From positions 1 through 64,000 of the forward strand of contig CAWATM010000006.1 of assembly GCA_963784895.1 (NCBI GenBank): a DNA stretch of 64,000 bases. The letters are read 5' to 3'. The notes below the pieces were generated by a model. It was not told where the DNA came from, did not search any database, and was given only the letters and a program-made list of their open reading frames with translations. This document shows, one piece after another, positions 1 through 8,547 of the stretch; the first letter of the stretch is position 1, and each line of letters starts with the position of its first letter. The position numbers and the translations under genes were made by a program. This DNA comes from Gaiellasilicea sp963784895 (lineage in GTDB: Bacteria; Actinomycetota; Thermoleophilia; Gaiellales; Gaiellaceae).

Positions 1-400
1 GCGACCCCGGCCTCGACTTCTCCTTCAGCAGACAGAAGCCGCCCTCGTCTACCGCTGTCGCGAGCTCGGCCCCGATGGCGTGGCCGCGCAGGCGGCGGAC
101 CTTGCAGCCGCCTTTCAGGGAGCGGTCGTCGCGCAGCTCGTCGCCAAGCTCGACCGGGCCCTGAAGCAGACGGGGCACGAGACGGTCTCACTCGGTGGTG
201 GCGTCGCCGCCAACGGGCTGCTCCGCAGCCGCGCCGCCGAGGTCTGGAAGACACGCGGGGCGCGGCTGGAGCTCGTCGCGCCGGCGCTGTGCACCGACAA
301 CGCGGCGATGATCGGATCCGCGGCGCGCTTTACCCGCACCTGGGGCTTCCATTGCCCTGGACTCGACGCCTTCGCCTCAGGCCAGAGCGCGGCAGCTCAA
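1..400 (+). CDS. tsaD: tRNA t6A synthesis protein TsaD, C-terminal part, frameshifted
   Basis: C-terminal portion of TsaD (Kae1/Gcp family), the cytoplasmic enzyme that transfers threonylcarbamoyl to A37 of ANN-decoding tRNAs. The start lies outside the window. One frame reads DPGLDFSFS at the very start, then a one-base loss near 38 moves the reading to a second frame that carries the family hallmarks GGGVAANGLLR (about 195-230) and CTDNAAMIG (about 289-315). No frame contains a stop before the next domain begins near 411, so the gene end is uncertain and a further indel near 390 is likely. The identification is firm; the boundaries are not. Confidence 0.85.
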
Positions 401-666
401 GCGGCTCCGGGTCGAGGTCTGCCTCTACGGCAGGACGGATTGCCACCTGTGCGACGAGGTGGCGCGCGGAGATCGGCCGGCTGGCCTCAGAGCACAGCTG
501 GGATCTCGAGCTGCGTGAGATCGATATCGAGGGCGACGACGAGCTCTTCAAGCGCTACCTGGAGAAGATCCCGGTGGTCGTCGTGGGTGGCGAGGTGGTG
601 AGTGAACTGCTGCTCGACCGCGAAGCCTTAATCCGGCGGATCGCTACTGTGGCGGCAGATGGCTGA
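399..666 (+). CDS. Glutaredoxin-like (thioredoxin-fold) small protein, frameshifted
   Basis: A short thioredoxin-fold protein of the glutaredoxin-like (DUF836) type. The first beta strand VEVCLYGRTDC is followed by a CHLC redox motif (Cys codons at 441 and 450). After an apparent loss of a CG dinucleotide near 468 in a GCGCGC run, the frame continues with a helix, then a KIPVVVVGGEVV segment holding the cis-proline of the fold, and stops at 664-666. No start codon is visible in this frame; it was probably lost with the TsaD stop. The stop overlaps the start of rex (ATGGCTGA). It is likely a cytoplasmic disulfide/thiol oxidoreductase; the substrate is unknown. Confidence 0.7.
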
Positions 667-1331
667 AGCGGATGTGATCAGCGGCCCGCTGGGCAACGGC
701 GCCCTCGGCGCCGACGGGGAGCGCCTGTCGCTCGGCGTCGCCGCGGGGCTTCGCGCTACCTCCAGGTGCTGACGCCAGCGGGAAAATGGGCTGAGGAGAC
801 GATCTCCTCTCAGGAGCTCTCCGAGTACACGCACATCAACCCGACCCAGATCCGCCGCGACCTCTCCGGCTTCGGCAAGTTCGGCAAGCGGGGCGTCGGC
901 TACAACGTCGAGTCGCTGGTCTCCGAGATCCGCAAGATCCTCCGTACCTCGGGCCAGCACAACATCGCCCTCTTCGGCGCCGGCAACCTCGGCCAGGCGA
1001 TCGCGAGCTCGGACATCTTTGCCGACCACGGCTTCCAGGTCGTCGCGATCTTCGACGTCGACCCGGCGGTGATCGGCAACCAGGTCGGCGACCTCAAGGT
1101 CCGGATTTCCGCGAGCTCGAGTCGGTGGTCGCCGAGGACGAGATCGTCGTCGGAGTGATCGCCGTGCCCGCCGCCGGAGCTCAGGAAGTCGCCGACGAGC
1201 TGGTCGAGGCCGGCGTGAAGATCATCTTCAACTACTCCGAACTGCTGCTGCAGGTCCCGCCCGAAGTCACGGTTCACACCTCAAGCCCGGCCGTCGACCT
1301 GCTCTACGCGCTGTACTTCTACCTGGCCTAA
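659..1331 (+). CDS. rex: Redox-sensing transcriptional repressor Rex, frameshifted
   Basis: Rex senses the NADH/NAD+ ratio and represses respiratory and fermentative genes. The N-terminal winged helix contains TISSQELSEY and a QIRRDLSGFGKFGKRGVGY segment typical of the family. The NAD-binding Rossmann motif ALFGAGNLGQAI follows, and the C-terminal swap helix ends in YALYFYLA. Two indels are inferred: one base lost near 745, and one G lost in a GGG run near 1102; restoring them yields a continuous protein of normal Rex length. The start ATG at 659 overlaps the stop of the upstream glutaredoxin-like gene. No palindromic Rex operator was recognised nearby. Confidence 0.88.
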
Positions 1332-1335
1332 TTTC

Positions 1336-2526
1336 ATGGCTGACCAGCCGCGCCTGGACATGGAGCGCGCCCGCGAGGCCTTTGAGTCCTCGACGGACTT
1401 CACGATCGGGCTCGAGGAGGAGTTCGCGATCGTCGATCCGGGCACGCTGGAGCTCCAGCACCGCTTCGAGGACCTCTACGGCGCCGCGATGGACGACGAG
1501 GTGCTCAAGGACTCGGCCGCCGGCGAGCTGATCGCATCGGAGATCGAGATCCGCTCGGGCCGCGGGGAGACCTTCGGCGACGCGATCGCACAGCAGCGGG
1601 AGCGCCGCCGGCGCCTGTTTGCGCTGGCGGCGGAGATGGGACTCGGTCTGGCGTCAACCGGCACCCACCCGTGGGCCAACTACCTCGACCAGCGGATCAT
1701 CGACACGCCGCACTACCGGCGGCTGCGCAAGGACCTCGGCTGGGTCGCGCAGCGCAACAACACCTGGAGCCTGCACGTACACGTGGGAGTGCGGGGCGCA
1801 GACCGCGCGATCGCGGTTTGCGACTGGCTGCGCGAGCTGCTGCCCGTCCTGCTCGCGGTGTCGGCCAACTCGCCGTTCCTCGACGGCCGCGACACCGGCC
1901 TGCACACGGTTCGCACGCAGATCTTCACCCGCACATTCCCGCGCTGCGGGATCCCCTCGCCTTTCAACACCTGGTCGGAGTACTGCGATTTCGTGGAGCT
2001 GCTCAACCGGGTGGGGTCGGCCGTCGAGTCGACGCAGCTGTGGTGGAGCGTGCGCCCGCATCACACCTTCGGCACGGTCGAGGTCCGCATCTGCGACGCG
2101 CAGGTCACGGCCGCGGAGTCCGAGGCGCTGGCGGGCCTGATCGCGGCCTGCGTCGCGCAGACGGCAATGGCCCTCGACGACGGCGAGACGACGGGGGAGC
2201 CGCTCGCCGACCGCCAGATCGAGGAGAACCTCTGGCGGGCGATCCGCCACGGGCTCGACGGCGAGCTGATCGACTTCCGCCGCGGCGTCACGCTCCCGGC
2301 GCGCGCAGCTGTCGAGGAGCTCCTGGCGTGGACGCAGCCGGCGCAGGAGGCCCTGGGGATCTCGGTCGACCTTCCCGAGCAAAACGGCGCCGAGCGGGCA
2401 CTCGCGGCGCTCGAGGGCGGGGCCTCGATTCCGGACGTCTACCGCGGGGCCCTCGAGGAGACGACGGCGACCTTCGGCGGCGCAGGAGCGGAGCGGGCCG
2501 CACCGCAAACCGCATCCGGTGGATAA
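1336..2526 (+). CDS. Carboxylate-amine ligase, GCS2/YbdK family
   Basis: Intact 396-residue protein of the glutamate-cysteine ligase family 2 (YbdK/EgtA-like). The N-terminal FTIGLEEEFAIVD carries the acidic metal-binding cluster, and HPWANY, NNTWSLHVHVGV and VEVRICDAQ are further family blocks. Members join an amino acid to the gamma-carboxylate of glutamate using ATP and Mg2+; which amine is used here cannot be told. The ATG lies 4 bp after the rex stop with only a weak ribosome binding site, so the gene is probably read from the rex transcript. Together with Rex and the glutaredoxin-like protein it suggests a low-molecular-weight-thiol or redox theme, which is inference. Confidence 0.85.
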   Translation: MADQPRLDMERAREAFESSTDFTIGLEEEFAIVDPGTLELQHRFEDLYGAAMDDEVLKDSAAGELIASEIEIRSGRGETFGDAIAQQRERRRRLFALAAEMGLGLASTGTHPWANYLDQRIIDTPHYRRLRKDLGWVAQRNNTWSLHVHVGVRGADRAIAVCDWLRELLPVLLAVSANSPFLDGRDTGLHTVRTQIFTRTFPRCGIPSPFNTWSEYCDFVELLNRVGSAVESTQLWWSVRPHHTFGTVEVRICDAQVTAAESEALAGLIAACVAQTAMALDDGETTGEPLADRQIEENLWRAIRHGLDGELIDFRRGVTLPARAAVEELLAWTQPAQEALGISVDLPEQNGAERALAALEGGASIPDVYRGALEETTATFGGAGAERAAPQTASGG

Positions 2527-2527
2527 T
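2522..2527 (+). promoter_or_regulatory. -10-like box for a possibly leaderless transcript
   Basis: GATAAT sits 7 nt before the ATG at 2535. No Shine-Dalgarno sequence lies between them, which fits a leaderless mRNA beginning at or next to the start codon. It overlaps the stop of the preceding gene, so read-through is also possible. Confidence 0.4.
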
Positions 2528-2534
2528 CGACGCG

Positions 2535-3047
2535 ATGGCCGACCAGGATCCAACACAGCCGCCGGCGGGCGGCATGCCCGGCGGCGGTGGCCAGCCCTCT
2601 GAAGAGGAGCTGCGCGCGCGCTCGAGGAGCAGATGCGCCAGGTGACGGTCGATGACCTGATCCTGCAGACCGTCGCGAGCCTCGTGAACCTCACCGCCCG
2701 GCGGATCGCCAAGCCCGACGAGCGGGACCTGGAGCAGGGCAAGCGGGGCATCGACGCGATCACCGCACTTGCGCCTTTCATCACCGGCGAGCAGTCCGAC
2801 CAGGTGCGCCAGGCACTCTCAGAGCTGCAGATGCTCTACGCCCGCGAGGCACGCGGCGGCGAGGGCGGAGGCGACCGAGGGTGGAGGTGCAGGGTCCGAG
2901 CAGCCTGAGGGCGATGGCCCTGGTCCCGAGCAGTCCGCCCCTCCGGGCGGGAGCCAGGCACCGCCGCCCGCACCGGGCCCGCAGGGTCCGCGCCCAGGTC
3001 AGAATGAGCCGCCGCCGCGGCTCTGGACGCCTCGCGGCAGCAGCTGA
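2535..3047 (+). CDS. DUF1844-type small protein with Pro/Gly-rich tail, frameshifted
   Basis: A small cytoplasmic protein resembling DUF1844. The core is helical (LEEQMRQVTVDDLILQTVASL ... DLEQGKRGIDAITALAPF ... QALSELQMLYAREA). It is preceded by a Pro/Gly-rich leader and followed by a low-complexity tail of Gly, Pro, Gln and Glu. Reading from the ATG at 2535, one base is lost near 2620 and a second shift near 2880 is needed to reach the tail frame and its stop at 3047. The function of the family is unknown. The tail frame was chosen by its composition and stop, so the C-terminus is less certain than the core. Confidence 0.6.
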
Positions 3048-3058
3048 TTCACACCGCA

Positions 3059-3132
3059 CCGCGTTTGTGCCGCGGCCCTGGATAGACTTCCGCGCCGTTT
3101 TGTGCTGAACCCACTTCCGCGCCCATTCGTGC
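3059..3132 (+). repeat. Short direct repeats upstream of hppA
   Basis: Two 20-bp copies of ACTTCCGCGCC followed by NNTTNGTGC lie at 3086-3105 and 3113-3132. A shorter relative (CCGCGTTTGTGC) ends at 3070. They occupy the gap between the DUF1844-type gene and hppA, directly before the hppA ribosome binding site. They could be a regulator binding array for hppA; no known operator was recognised. Confidence 0.45.
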
Positions 3133-3155
3133 GGACCACTGGCTAGGAGCTGAGC

Positions 3156-4928
3156 TTGACTGACTTTCTGACCGAGTACGGCGTCGTTATCGCGCTCGCA
3201 TGCGCAGCCGCGGCTGTCATCTATGGAGTGCTGATCACCCAGCGCCTGCTCCGGCTATCGCCGGGCAACGACAAATGCAGGAGATCTCGGGTGCCGTCCA
3301 GGAGGGCGCTCAGGCGTACCTGAAGCGCCAGTACACGATCATCGCGATGGTGGCGGTGCCGCTGGCGATCCTGCTGTGGATCGTCCAGGGCGACGTGCTG
3401 CCGGCGATTGGCTTCGTCATCGGAGGCGTGCTCCGGGCGCGGCCGGGTTCATCGGAATGAACCTCTCCGTCCGCGCGAACGCCCGTGTCGCCGAGGCTGC
3501 CCGCGGCGGTGTCCCGCCCGCGCTCGACGTCGCCTTCAAGGGGGCTCGGTGACGGGGATGCTCGTCGTCGGCCTGGCCCTGCTCGGTGTCGCTGCGTACT
3601 TCGGCGTCCTGGTCCTCACCGACCACACCGACAAGGAGGCTGTCGACGCGCTGATCGGCCTCGGCTTCGGTGGCTCGCTGATCTCAGTCTTCGCCCGTCT
3701 TGGCGGCGGCATCTTCACCAAGGCCGCTGACGTCGGCGCCGACCTCGTCGGCAAGGTGGAGGCCGGGATCCCCGAGGACGACCCGCGCAACCCGGCGGTC
3801 ATCGCCGACAACGTGGGCGACAACGTCGGCGACTGCGCCGGCATGGCCGCGGACCTCTTTGAGACGTACGCGGTGACCGCGGTTGCCGTGATGCTCCTCG
3901 GCGTCCTCTACTTCACGGGCGACTTCGCCCGTGAGGCGGCCATCTACCCGCTGGTCCTCGGCGGCGTGGCGATCCTCGCCTCGATCATCGGGGCCCTGGT
4001 CGTGAAGACGAAGACCGACCGGGTCGAGGGTGCCCTCTATCGCGGGGTGATCCTCGCCGGGCTGATTTCGATCGCGGCGTTCTACCCGATCACCGAATGG
4101 CTGATGAGCGAGCCGCTGCGTCTTGGGCTCTCCGACGCCAGCGGTGCCGAGGTGAGCGTCACCGACCTCTGGCTCTGTGCCGTGATCGGCATCGCCGTGA
4201 CGGCTTTGCTGTTCGTGATCACCGACTACTACACGTCGACCCGGTTCCGCCCGGTGAAGTCGATCGCCGAGGCCTCCCAGACCGGTCACGCGACCAACAT
4301 CATCGCCGGGCTCGCCCAGGGCTTTCAGTCCACGGCGGCGCCCGCGCTGGTCCTCGCTCTCGCCATCCTCGGCGCGAACGAGTTGGCCGGCATCTACGGC
4401 ATTGCGATCGCCGTCATGGCGCAGCTGTCGCTGACGGGTCTGATCGTCGCCCTCGACGCGTTCGGGCCGATCACGGACAACGCGGGTGGCATCGCCGAGA
4501 TGGCGGAGCTGCCGGAGAGTGTCCGCAACGTCACCGACCCGCTCGACGCGGTCGGCAACGCCGACCAAGGCGGTCACGAAGGGCTACGCGATCGGCTCCG
4601 CGGTGCTCGCGGCGCTGGTCCTGTTCGCCGCGCTTCAAGTTCGAGCTCGAGGAGGAGGCGCCGGCCGGCTTCAACCTCGACAACCTGTTCAACCTGTCCA
4701 ACCCGGACGTTCTGATCGGGCTGGTCATCGGCGGCATGATGGTCTACCTGTTCGCGGCTCTCGCGATCGAGTCCGTCGGGCGTACCGGCGGCCAGGTCGT
4801 CGAGCAGGTCCGCAAGCAGTTCCGTGAGAAGCCGGGAATCATGGACGGCTCGGAGAAGCCCGACTACGCCGAGACCGTGGACATCGTGACGGGCGCGGCA
4901 CAAGGAGATGATCCTTCCGTCTGGCTGA
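3156..4928 (+). pseudogene. hppA: Membrane H+-translocating pyrophosphatase, multiply frameshifted and C-terminally truncated
   Basis: HppA couples PPi hydrolysis to proton export across the membrane. TTG at 3156 is favoured by the TAGGAGC ribosome binding site and leads into a hydrophobic N-terminus. Family signatures are clear: DVGADLVGKVE, DNVGDNVGDCAGM and ITDNAGGIAEM, and a T-K-A-V-T-K segment whose lysine is typical of K+-independent pumps. Frame changes are needed near 3275, 3434, 3541, 4565, 4640 and 4900, mostly single-base losses in homopolymers or two-base contractions. After KEMILPS the frame stops at 4928. The last 100 or so residues expected for the family, including the GDPFKDTSGP block, are absent. 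This is either a sequencing/assembly defect or a decayed gene. Confidence 0.85.
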
Positions 4929-5163
4929 TCCGGATCGTCGATTCCGTCGATGGAGAAATGTTGTTGCGCCTGGTTCGGTTCGTGCTGTTCTACGACGCGG
5001 GCAACGACAAGGTCGACGCCGCCGGTCGCTACGACAGCCCGGTCGCGCCGATCGTCGCGCGGCGCAGCCGATCCTGGAGAAGACCCTTCGAATCGGACAC
5101 TGGGCATTCTCGGCGGCCTCACCTCCCTTGCGCCCCGCGCTCCGCGCGCGCAGAATCCGCACT
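4929..5163 (+). other. Unassigned segment after the hppA break
   Basis: These 235 bases should hold the hppA C-terminus but do not in any frame. A plus-strand frame (LLRLVRFVLFYDAGNDKVDAA and onward) is open through the region but resembles no family I recognise, and it lacks a convincing start. The segment ends at the lipoprotein start. It may be the edge of an assembly join or a deletion scar. Confidence 0.4.
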
Positions 5164-5712
5164 GTGGTGCTCCGTCAGCTCGCCACACTTCCCGTCGTCC
5201 TCGCCCTCGCGACCCTGCCCGCGTTGGCCGGCTGCGGCGGCGACGAGGAGAGTGCGAGCGAGCAATGGGCGGGCGACGTCTGCAGTGAGCTGAGCACGTG
5301 GGTCACCGAGGTCGAGGACGTGGTCACCTCACTCACCTCCGACGCGCTCTCGCTCGACCAGGAGGCAGTGCAGGCGGCGACCGAAGACGTGCGGGAGGCC
5401 ACCGACGAGCTCGTCGACGGCCTCGCGGACCTCGATCGTCCCGAGACCGAGGCGGGCGAGCAGGCGCGCAGCGAGCTCGACGAACTCGGGACGGAGCTGA
5501 CGCAGCAGCTCGACCAGGTGGAACAGGCCGCCGAGGCCGGCTCGCTCTCGCTCGTTGCCGTGACGAGCGCGCTCGCCACGGCAGCGGCCTCTGTGAGAAC
5601 GACCTTCGAGAGCCTCCAGTCGCTCGACGGGGGCGAGGAGCTACGCGACGGGTTCGAGGATGCCGGGGACTGCGACTCGTTCCGGGGTCAGGTCGACACG
5701 ATCGGCGACTGA
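5164..5712 (+). CDS. Putative lipoprotein, helical
   Basis: A secreted lipoprotein of about 182 residues. A hydrophobic signal peptide ends in the lipobox LAGC, so the mature protein would be anchored by its lipid-modified cysteine. The rest is strongly acidic and predicted largely helical or coiled coil, with a cysteine early in the mature part and one near the end (DCDSF) that could form a disulfide. GTG at 5164 is chosen because it gives a normal-length signal peptide; GTG at 5167 is equivalent. The family was not recognised. It is followed with almost no gap by an MFS transporter gene. Confidence 0.7.
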   Translation: MVLRQLATLPVVLALATLPALAGCGGDEESASEQWAGDVCSELSTWVTEVEDVVTSLTSDALSLDQEAVQAATEDVREATDELVDGLADLDRPETEAGEQARSELDELGTELTQQLDQVEQAAEAGSLSLVAVTSALATAAASVRTTFESLQSLDGGEELRDGFEDAGDCDSFRGQVDTIGD

Positions 5713-7055
5713 GCAGGGCCGTTTCGGAAGCGCGCACCCGCATCGCCTTGCTCGGCGTCTCGGTCGGCCTCGTCCTGGCCGACTCGTCGGTCGTCACGAT
5801 CGCCCTGCCCGAGATCCTGGCCCGCTACGACGTCGAGATCGCGTCGCTCGCCTGGGCGTTGACCTCGTACAACCTGGCGCTCGCACTCGCCGCGCTGCCG
5901 GCGGCCTTCCTCGCACGTCGCAATCCGATTCGGGTCTTCGGGGTCGGCATCGTCCTCTTCGCAGCGGCATCGCTCGTCTGCGCCTTCGCACCGTCGTTCG
6001 GGCTGCTCGTCTCCGCCCGCGCCGCCCAGGGCGCAGCCGGCGCCGCAGTCGTCTGCGGTGCGCTCGCCCTGCTCGCCGACGCTGCGGGCGGGGACGCACC
6101 GGCCGCCCGCATCTGGGCGCTGGCCGGTGTGACCGGCGCCGCACTCGGCCCCGCCGCCGGCGGTGTCCTCACGCAGCTGCTCGGCTGGGAGTCGATCTTC
6201 CTCGTCCAGGCGCCCCTGGTGCTGCTGGCGCTGCTGACGCTCCGCGGTGCCCGGGCAGTCCCGGACACGCAGCCGCTCGGGCGTCCGCACGTCGCGGCGA
6301 ACGCCGCGCTGCTGCTCATCTCCGGCGCGCTCGTCGCCGCGTTCTTCCTGCTCGTGATCCTCCTGATCAATGGCTGGCGCCTGGAGCCGCTCGCTGCGGG
6401 CCTCGTCGTCACCGTCATGCCGCTCGCGGCGATCGTGGCGGCGCGCCGTGGGCACACGATCACGCCCCTGTGGGCGCGGACCGCCTCCGGTGTGATCCTG
6501 ATCGCGGGAGGACTCGCTGCGCTGGGTTGGCTTCCCCGCGCGGGCGCCGCCTGGACGGTGCCGCCGCAACTCGCGATCGGCGCGGGCCTCGGGCTGGCGC
6601 TCTCGGCGCTGACGGAGCGCGCGCTGGCCGGCCGCTCGGCGCAGGCGGTGCACGGCGGCTGGACGATCGCCGCGCGCCACGCAGGCGTCGTCGTCGGGCT
6701 GCTGCTGCTCACGCCGATCTTCACCAACGGTCTGGAGCGCAACGAGGACGACGCGCTCGCCGCCGGGACGTCCGCTGTCCTCGACAGCCGCATCCCCCCG
6801 CTCGAGAAGCTGACGGTCGCGCGCAGAGTCCTGTTCGCCGTGGACGAGGCGAAGGACGAGGCGCGCATTCCGGCGGTCGAGGAGGTGGTGGGCGACCGCG
6901 ACGACCCGGGATACGACCAGCTCGTGTCCGCGCTGCAGGACCAGCTCGACCGAGCCGTCACGAACGCCTTCTCGCGCTCCTTCCTCGCCGCCGCCTGCCT
7001 CGCCCTGCTCGCCCTCGTCCCGATCCTGCTCCGTCGAAGGGACCTGACCGTCTGA
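5709..7055 (+). CDS. MFS transporter, DHA2 (EmrB/QacA)-like
   Basis: Integral membrane drug:H+ antiporter-like protein of about 448 residues with roughly a dozen hydrophobic segments. The first helix has the LADSSVVTIALPEI signature of the DHA2 group, followed by LAWALTSYNLALA and the LARR loop. A long hydrophilic insertion (about residues 355-425, rich in Asp, Glu and Arg) precedes the last helix. That loop is unusual and might be extracellular. The start is uncertain: CTG at 5709 overlaps the lipoprotein stop, and TTG at 5748 begins immediately before the first helix. The substrate is unknown. The stop overlaps the start of the next gene (TGATG). Confidence 0.8.
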   Translation: MSRAVSEARTRIALLGVSVGLVLADSSVVTIALPEILARYDVEIASLAWALTSYNLALALAALPAAFLARRNPIRVFGVGIVLFAAASLVCAFAPSFGLLVSARAAQGAAGAAVVCGALALLADAAGGDAPAARIWALAGVTGAALGPAAGGVLTQLLGWESIFLVQAPLVLLALLTLRGARAVPDTQPLGRPHVAANAALLLISGALVAAFFLLVILLINGWRLEPLAAGLVVTVMPLAAIVAARRGHTITPLWARTASGVILIAGGLAALGWLPRAGAAWTVPPQLAIGAGLGLALSALTERALAGRSAQAVHGGWTIAARHAGVVVGLLLLTPIFTNGLERNEDDALAAGTSAVLDSRIPPLEKLTVARRVLFAVDEAKDEARIPAVEEVVGDRDDPGYDQLVSALQDQLDRAVTNAFSRSFLAAACLALLALVPILLRRRDLTV

Positions 7056-7499
7056 TGCGCGCGATCGCCCTTGCTGCGGCCGCAGCCGTCGCGCTCGTCG
7101 GCGTCTACCTCGCGCTCGGTGGAGCGTCGTACGCGCCCAGCCGCCGTCGCCGATCCGTGCGCTCCTCGTGCGCTCGGCGACCGGGACGGCTTCGAGCAGG
7201 TGGCCGAGCAGATCGTCCTGTCGGCGCTCGACGGAGCCGCCTGCGAGCTCGGCGTCTCGCGGGAGGAGGTCGTCCTCGCCTTCTCGAGCCGCGCATCGCT
7301 CGAGCGCTTCGCCCAGGCGCAAGGAGCCTCGATTGAGACGCTCGAGAAGCTCGTGCGTGTGGGGCTCACCCGCGCGCTCGACGACGCCGAGCGGGCGCAA
7401 CTGCTCGATGCCAGGATCGCGGACCTGCTCCGCGGCCTGGCCGCGCGCGTTCCTGTCGAGCAGCTCCTCGACCTGCTCGACCGGCTGCCGCGCGCCTAA
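7055..7499 (+). CDS. Uncharacterised exported helical protein, frameshifted
   Basis: ATG at 7055 overlaps the stop of the MFS gene and opens with a hydrophobic signal or anchor segment (AIALAAAAAVALVGVYLALGG). Near 7145 the reading must jump frame (probably a lost GC or CG dinucleotide). It then continues as a helical acidic domain that begins with a cysteine-containing stretch (ADPCAPR), contains ACELGVSREEVVLAF, and ends at 7499. No family was recognised. The position suggests co-expression with the MFS transporter. Confidence 0.55.
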
Positions 7500-7502
7500 G
7501 CT
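7497..7502 (+). promoter_or_regulatory. -10-like box, leaderless start
   Basis: TAAGCT lies 6 nt before the GTG at 7509. Its TAA doubles as the stop of the upstream gene, and no Shine-Dalgarno sequence is present. Confidence 0.4.
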
Positions 7503-7508
7503 CTCCTC

Positions 7509-8516
7509 GTGGCGCGAGTGCTCGAAGTCCGCCGAGACGACTTCCGGACGGCGCGGATCGTGGGCGCGGCACCCGCCCCACTCGGGGCCGACCAAGTGCG
7601 GTTCACCGTGGAGCGATTCGGCCTGACGGCCAACAACGTCACGTACGCGGTGCTCGGTGACCGGCTGCGCTACTGGACGTTCTTCCCTTCGGACGAGGCC
7701 GGCTGGGGACGAGTTCCGGCCTGGGGCTTCGCCCGCGCGGTCGAGACCCGCTGCGCCGAGGTGCCGGAGGCGACACGGGTCTTCGGGTACGTCCCCATGG
7801 GTGGGGAGTTCGTCGTGACCGCGCGGCGCGTCGACGAGCGCGGGCTCCGTGACGGCAGCCCCCACCGGGCCGAGCTGCCCGCCGCCTACAACGCCTACCG
7901 TCGCGCCGAGCCAAGCAGCCACGACGACGCGACGATGGTGCTGCAGCCGCTCTTCATCACGGCGGTGCTGCTCGCGCGAAGCCTCGCGGGGGCGTCGCGC
8001 GTCGTGCTCTCGAGCGCGTCGAGCAAGACGGCGCTCGGGACCGCCTACCTGCTGCGGCGCGCCGGGATCGAGGTGGCCGGGCTCACCGCGTCCGCCGACT
8101 TCGTCAACACCGTCGAGGTCTACGACGAGGTCGTCGGGTACGACGCGGTCGAGGAGCTCGAGCGTCGCCCGACCGCGTTCGTCGACCTTGCGGGGAACAG
8201 CGGCGTCCGCGCCGCAGTCCACCGGCACCTCGGCGACTTGCTCGAGGCGAGCATCGTCGTGGGCGCCACGCACGTGGACGCTGGAGGTGGGACGGGAACG
8301 CTGCCCGGCCCGCGACCGACGTTCTTCTTCGCGCCCGACCACGTGCGCGCGGGCCTCGACGCGGAGGCACTCGAGACGTTCCGCGAGCTGCTGGACTGGA
8401 GCGCTGGCTGGCTCGAGCTCGAACGACGGAACGGACCCGAGGCGGTCCTCACGGCATGGGACGAGACGGTCGCGGGGCGCCTGCCGCCGACTACGGGGCT
8501 CTCACTCGCCCTCTGA
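7509..8516 (+). CDS. DUF2855 family protein (MDR-like fold)
   Basis: Intact 335-residue protein matching the DUF2855 family: an N-terminal segment with the NNVTYAVLGDRLRYWTFFP block, then WGRVPAWGFARA, and a Rossmann-like part VVLSSASSKTALGTAYLL. These proteins resemble zinc-free medium-chain dehydrogenases/reductases and quinone oxidoreductases, but the reaction is not established. GTG is used as start because a -10-like box sits just upstream and no earlier in-frame start is better. It is probably cytoplasmic; no signal peptide or membrane helix is seen. Confidence 0.75.
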   Translation: MARVLEVRRDDFRTARIVGAAPAPLGADQVRFTVERFGLTANNVTYAVLGDRLRYWTFFPSDEAGWGRVPAWGFARAVETRCAEVPEATRVFGYVPMGGEFVVTARRVDERGLRDGSPHRAELPAAYNAYRRAEPSSHDDATMVLQPLFITAVLLARSLAGASRVVLSSASSKTALGTAYLLRRAGIEVAGLTASADFVNTVEVYDEVVGYDAVEELERRPTAFVDLAGNSGVRAAVHRHLGDLLEASIVVGATHVDAGGGTGTLPGPRPTFFFAPDHVRAGLDAEALETFRELLDWSAGWLELERRNGPEAVLTAWDETVAGRLPPTTGLSLAL

Positions 8517-8535
8517 GCAGCGCTCGGCGGCGGAC

Positions 8536-8541
8536 TACGAT
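8536..8541 (+). promoter_or_regulatory. -10-like box, leaderless start
   Basis: TACGAT lies 6 nt before GTG 8548, with no Shine-Dalgarno sequence. This supports GTG 8548 as the start of the glycosyltransferase. Confidence 0.45.
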
Positions 8542-8547
8542 GGCGCC

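Noticed and set aside
1654..2784. Minus-strand frame of 376 codons opposite the YbdK-type gene
   Set aside because: No recognisable motif; mirrors the codon bias of the real gene on the other strand.
5688..8342. Very long minus-strand open frame opposite the MFS and DUF2855 genes
   Set aside because: High-GC shadow: composed of Arg, Gly, Asp and Glu runs without domains, and antisense to well-supported genes.
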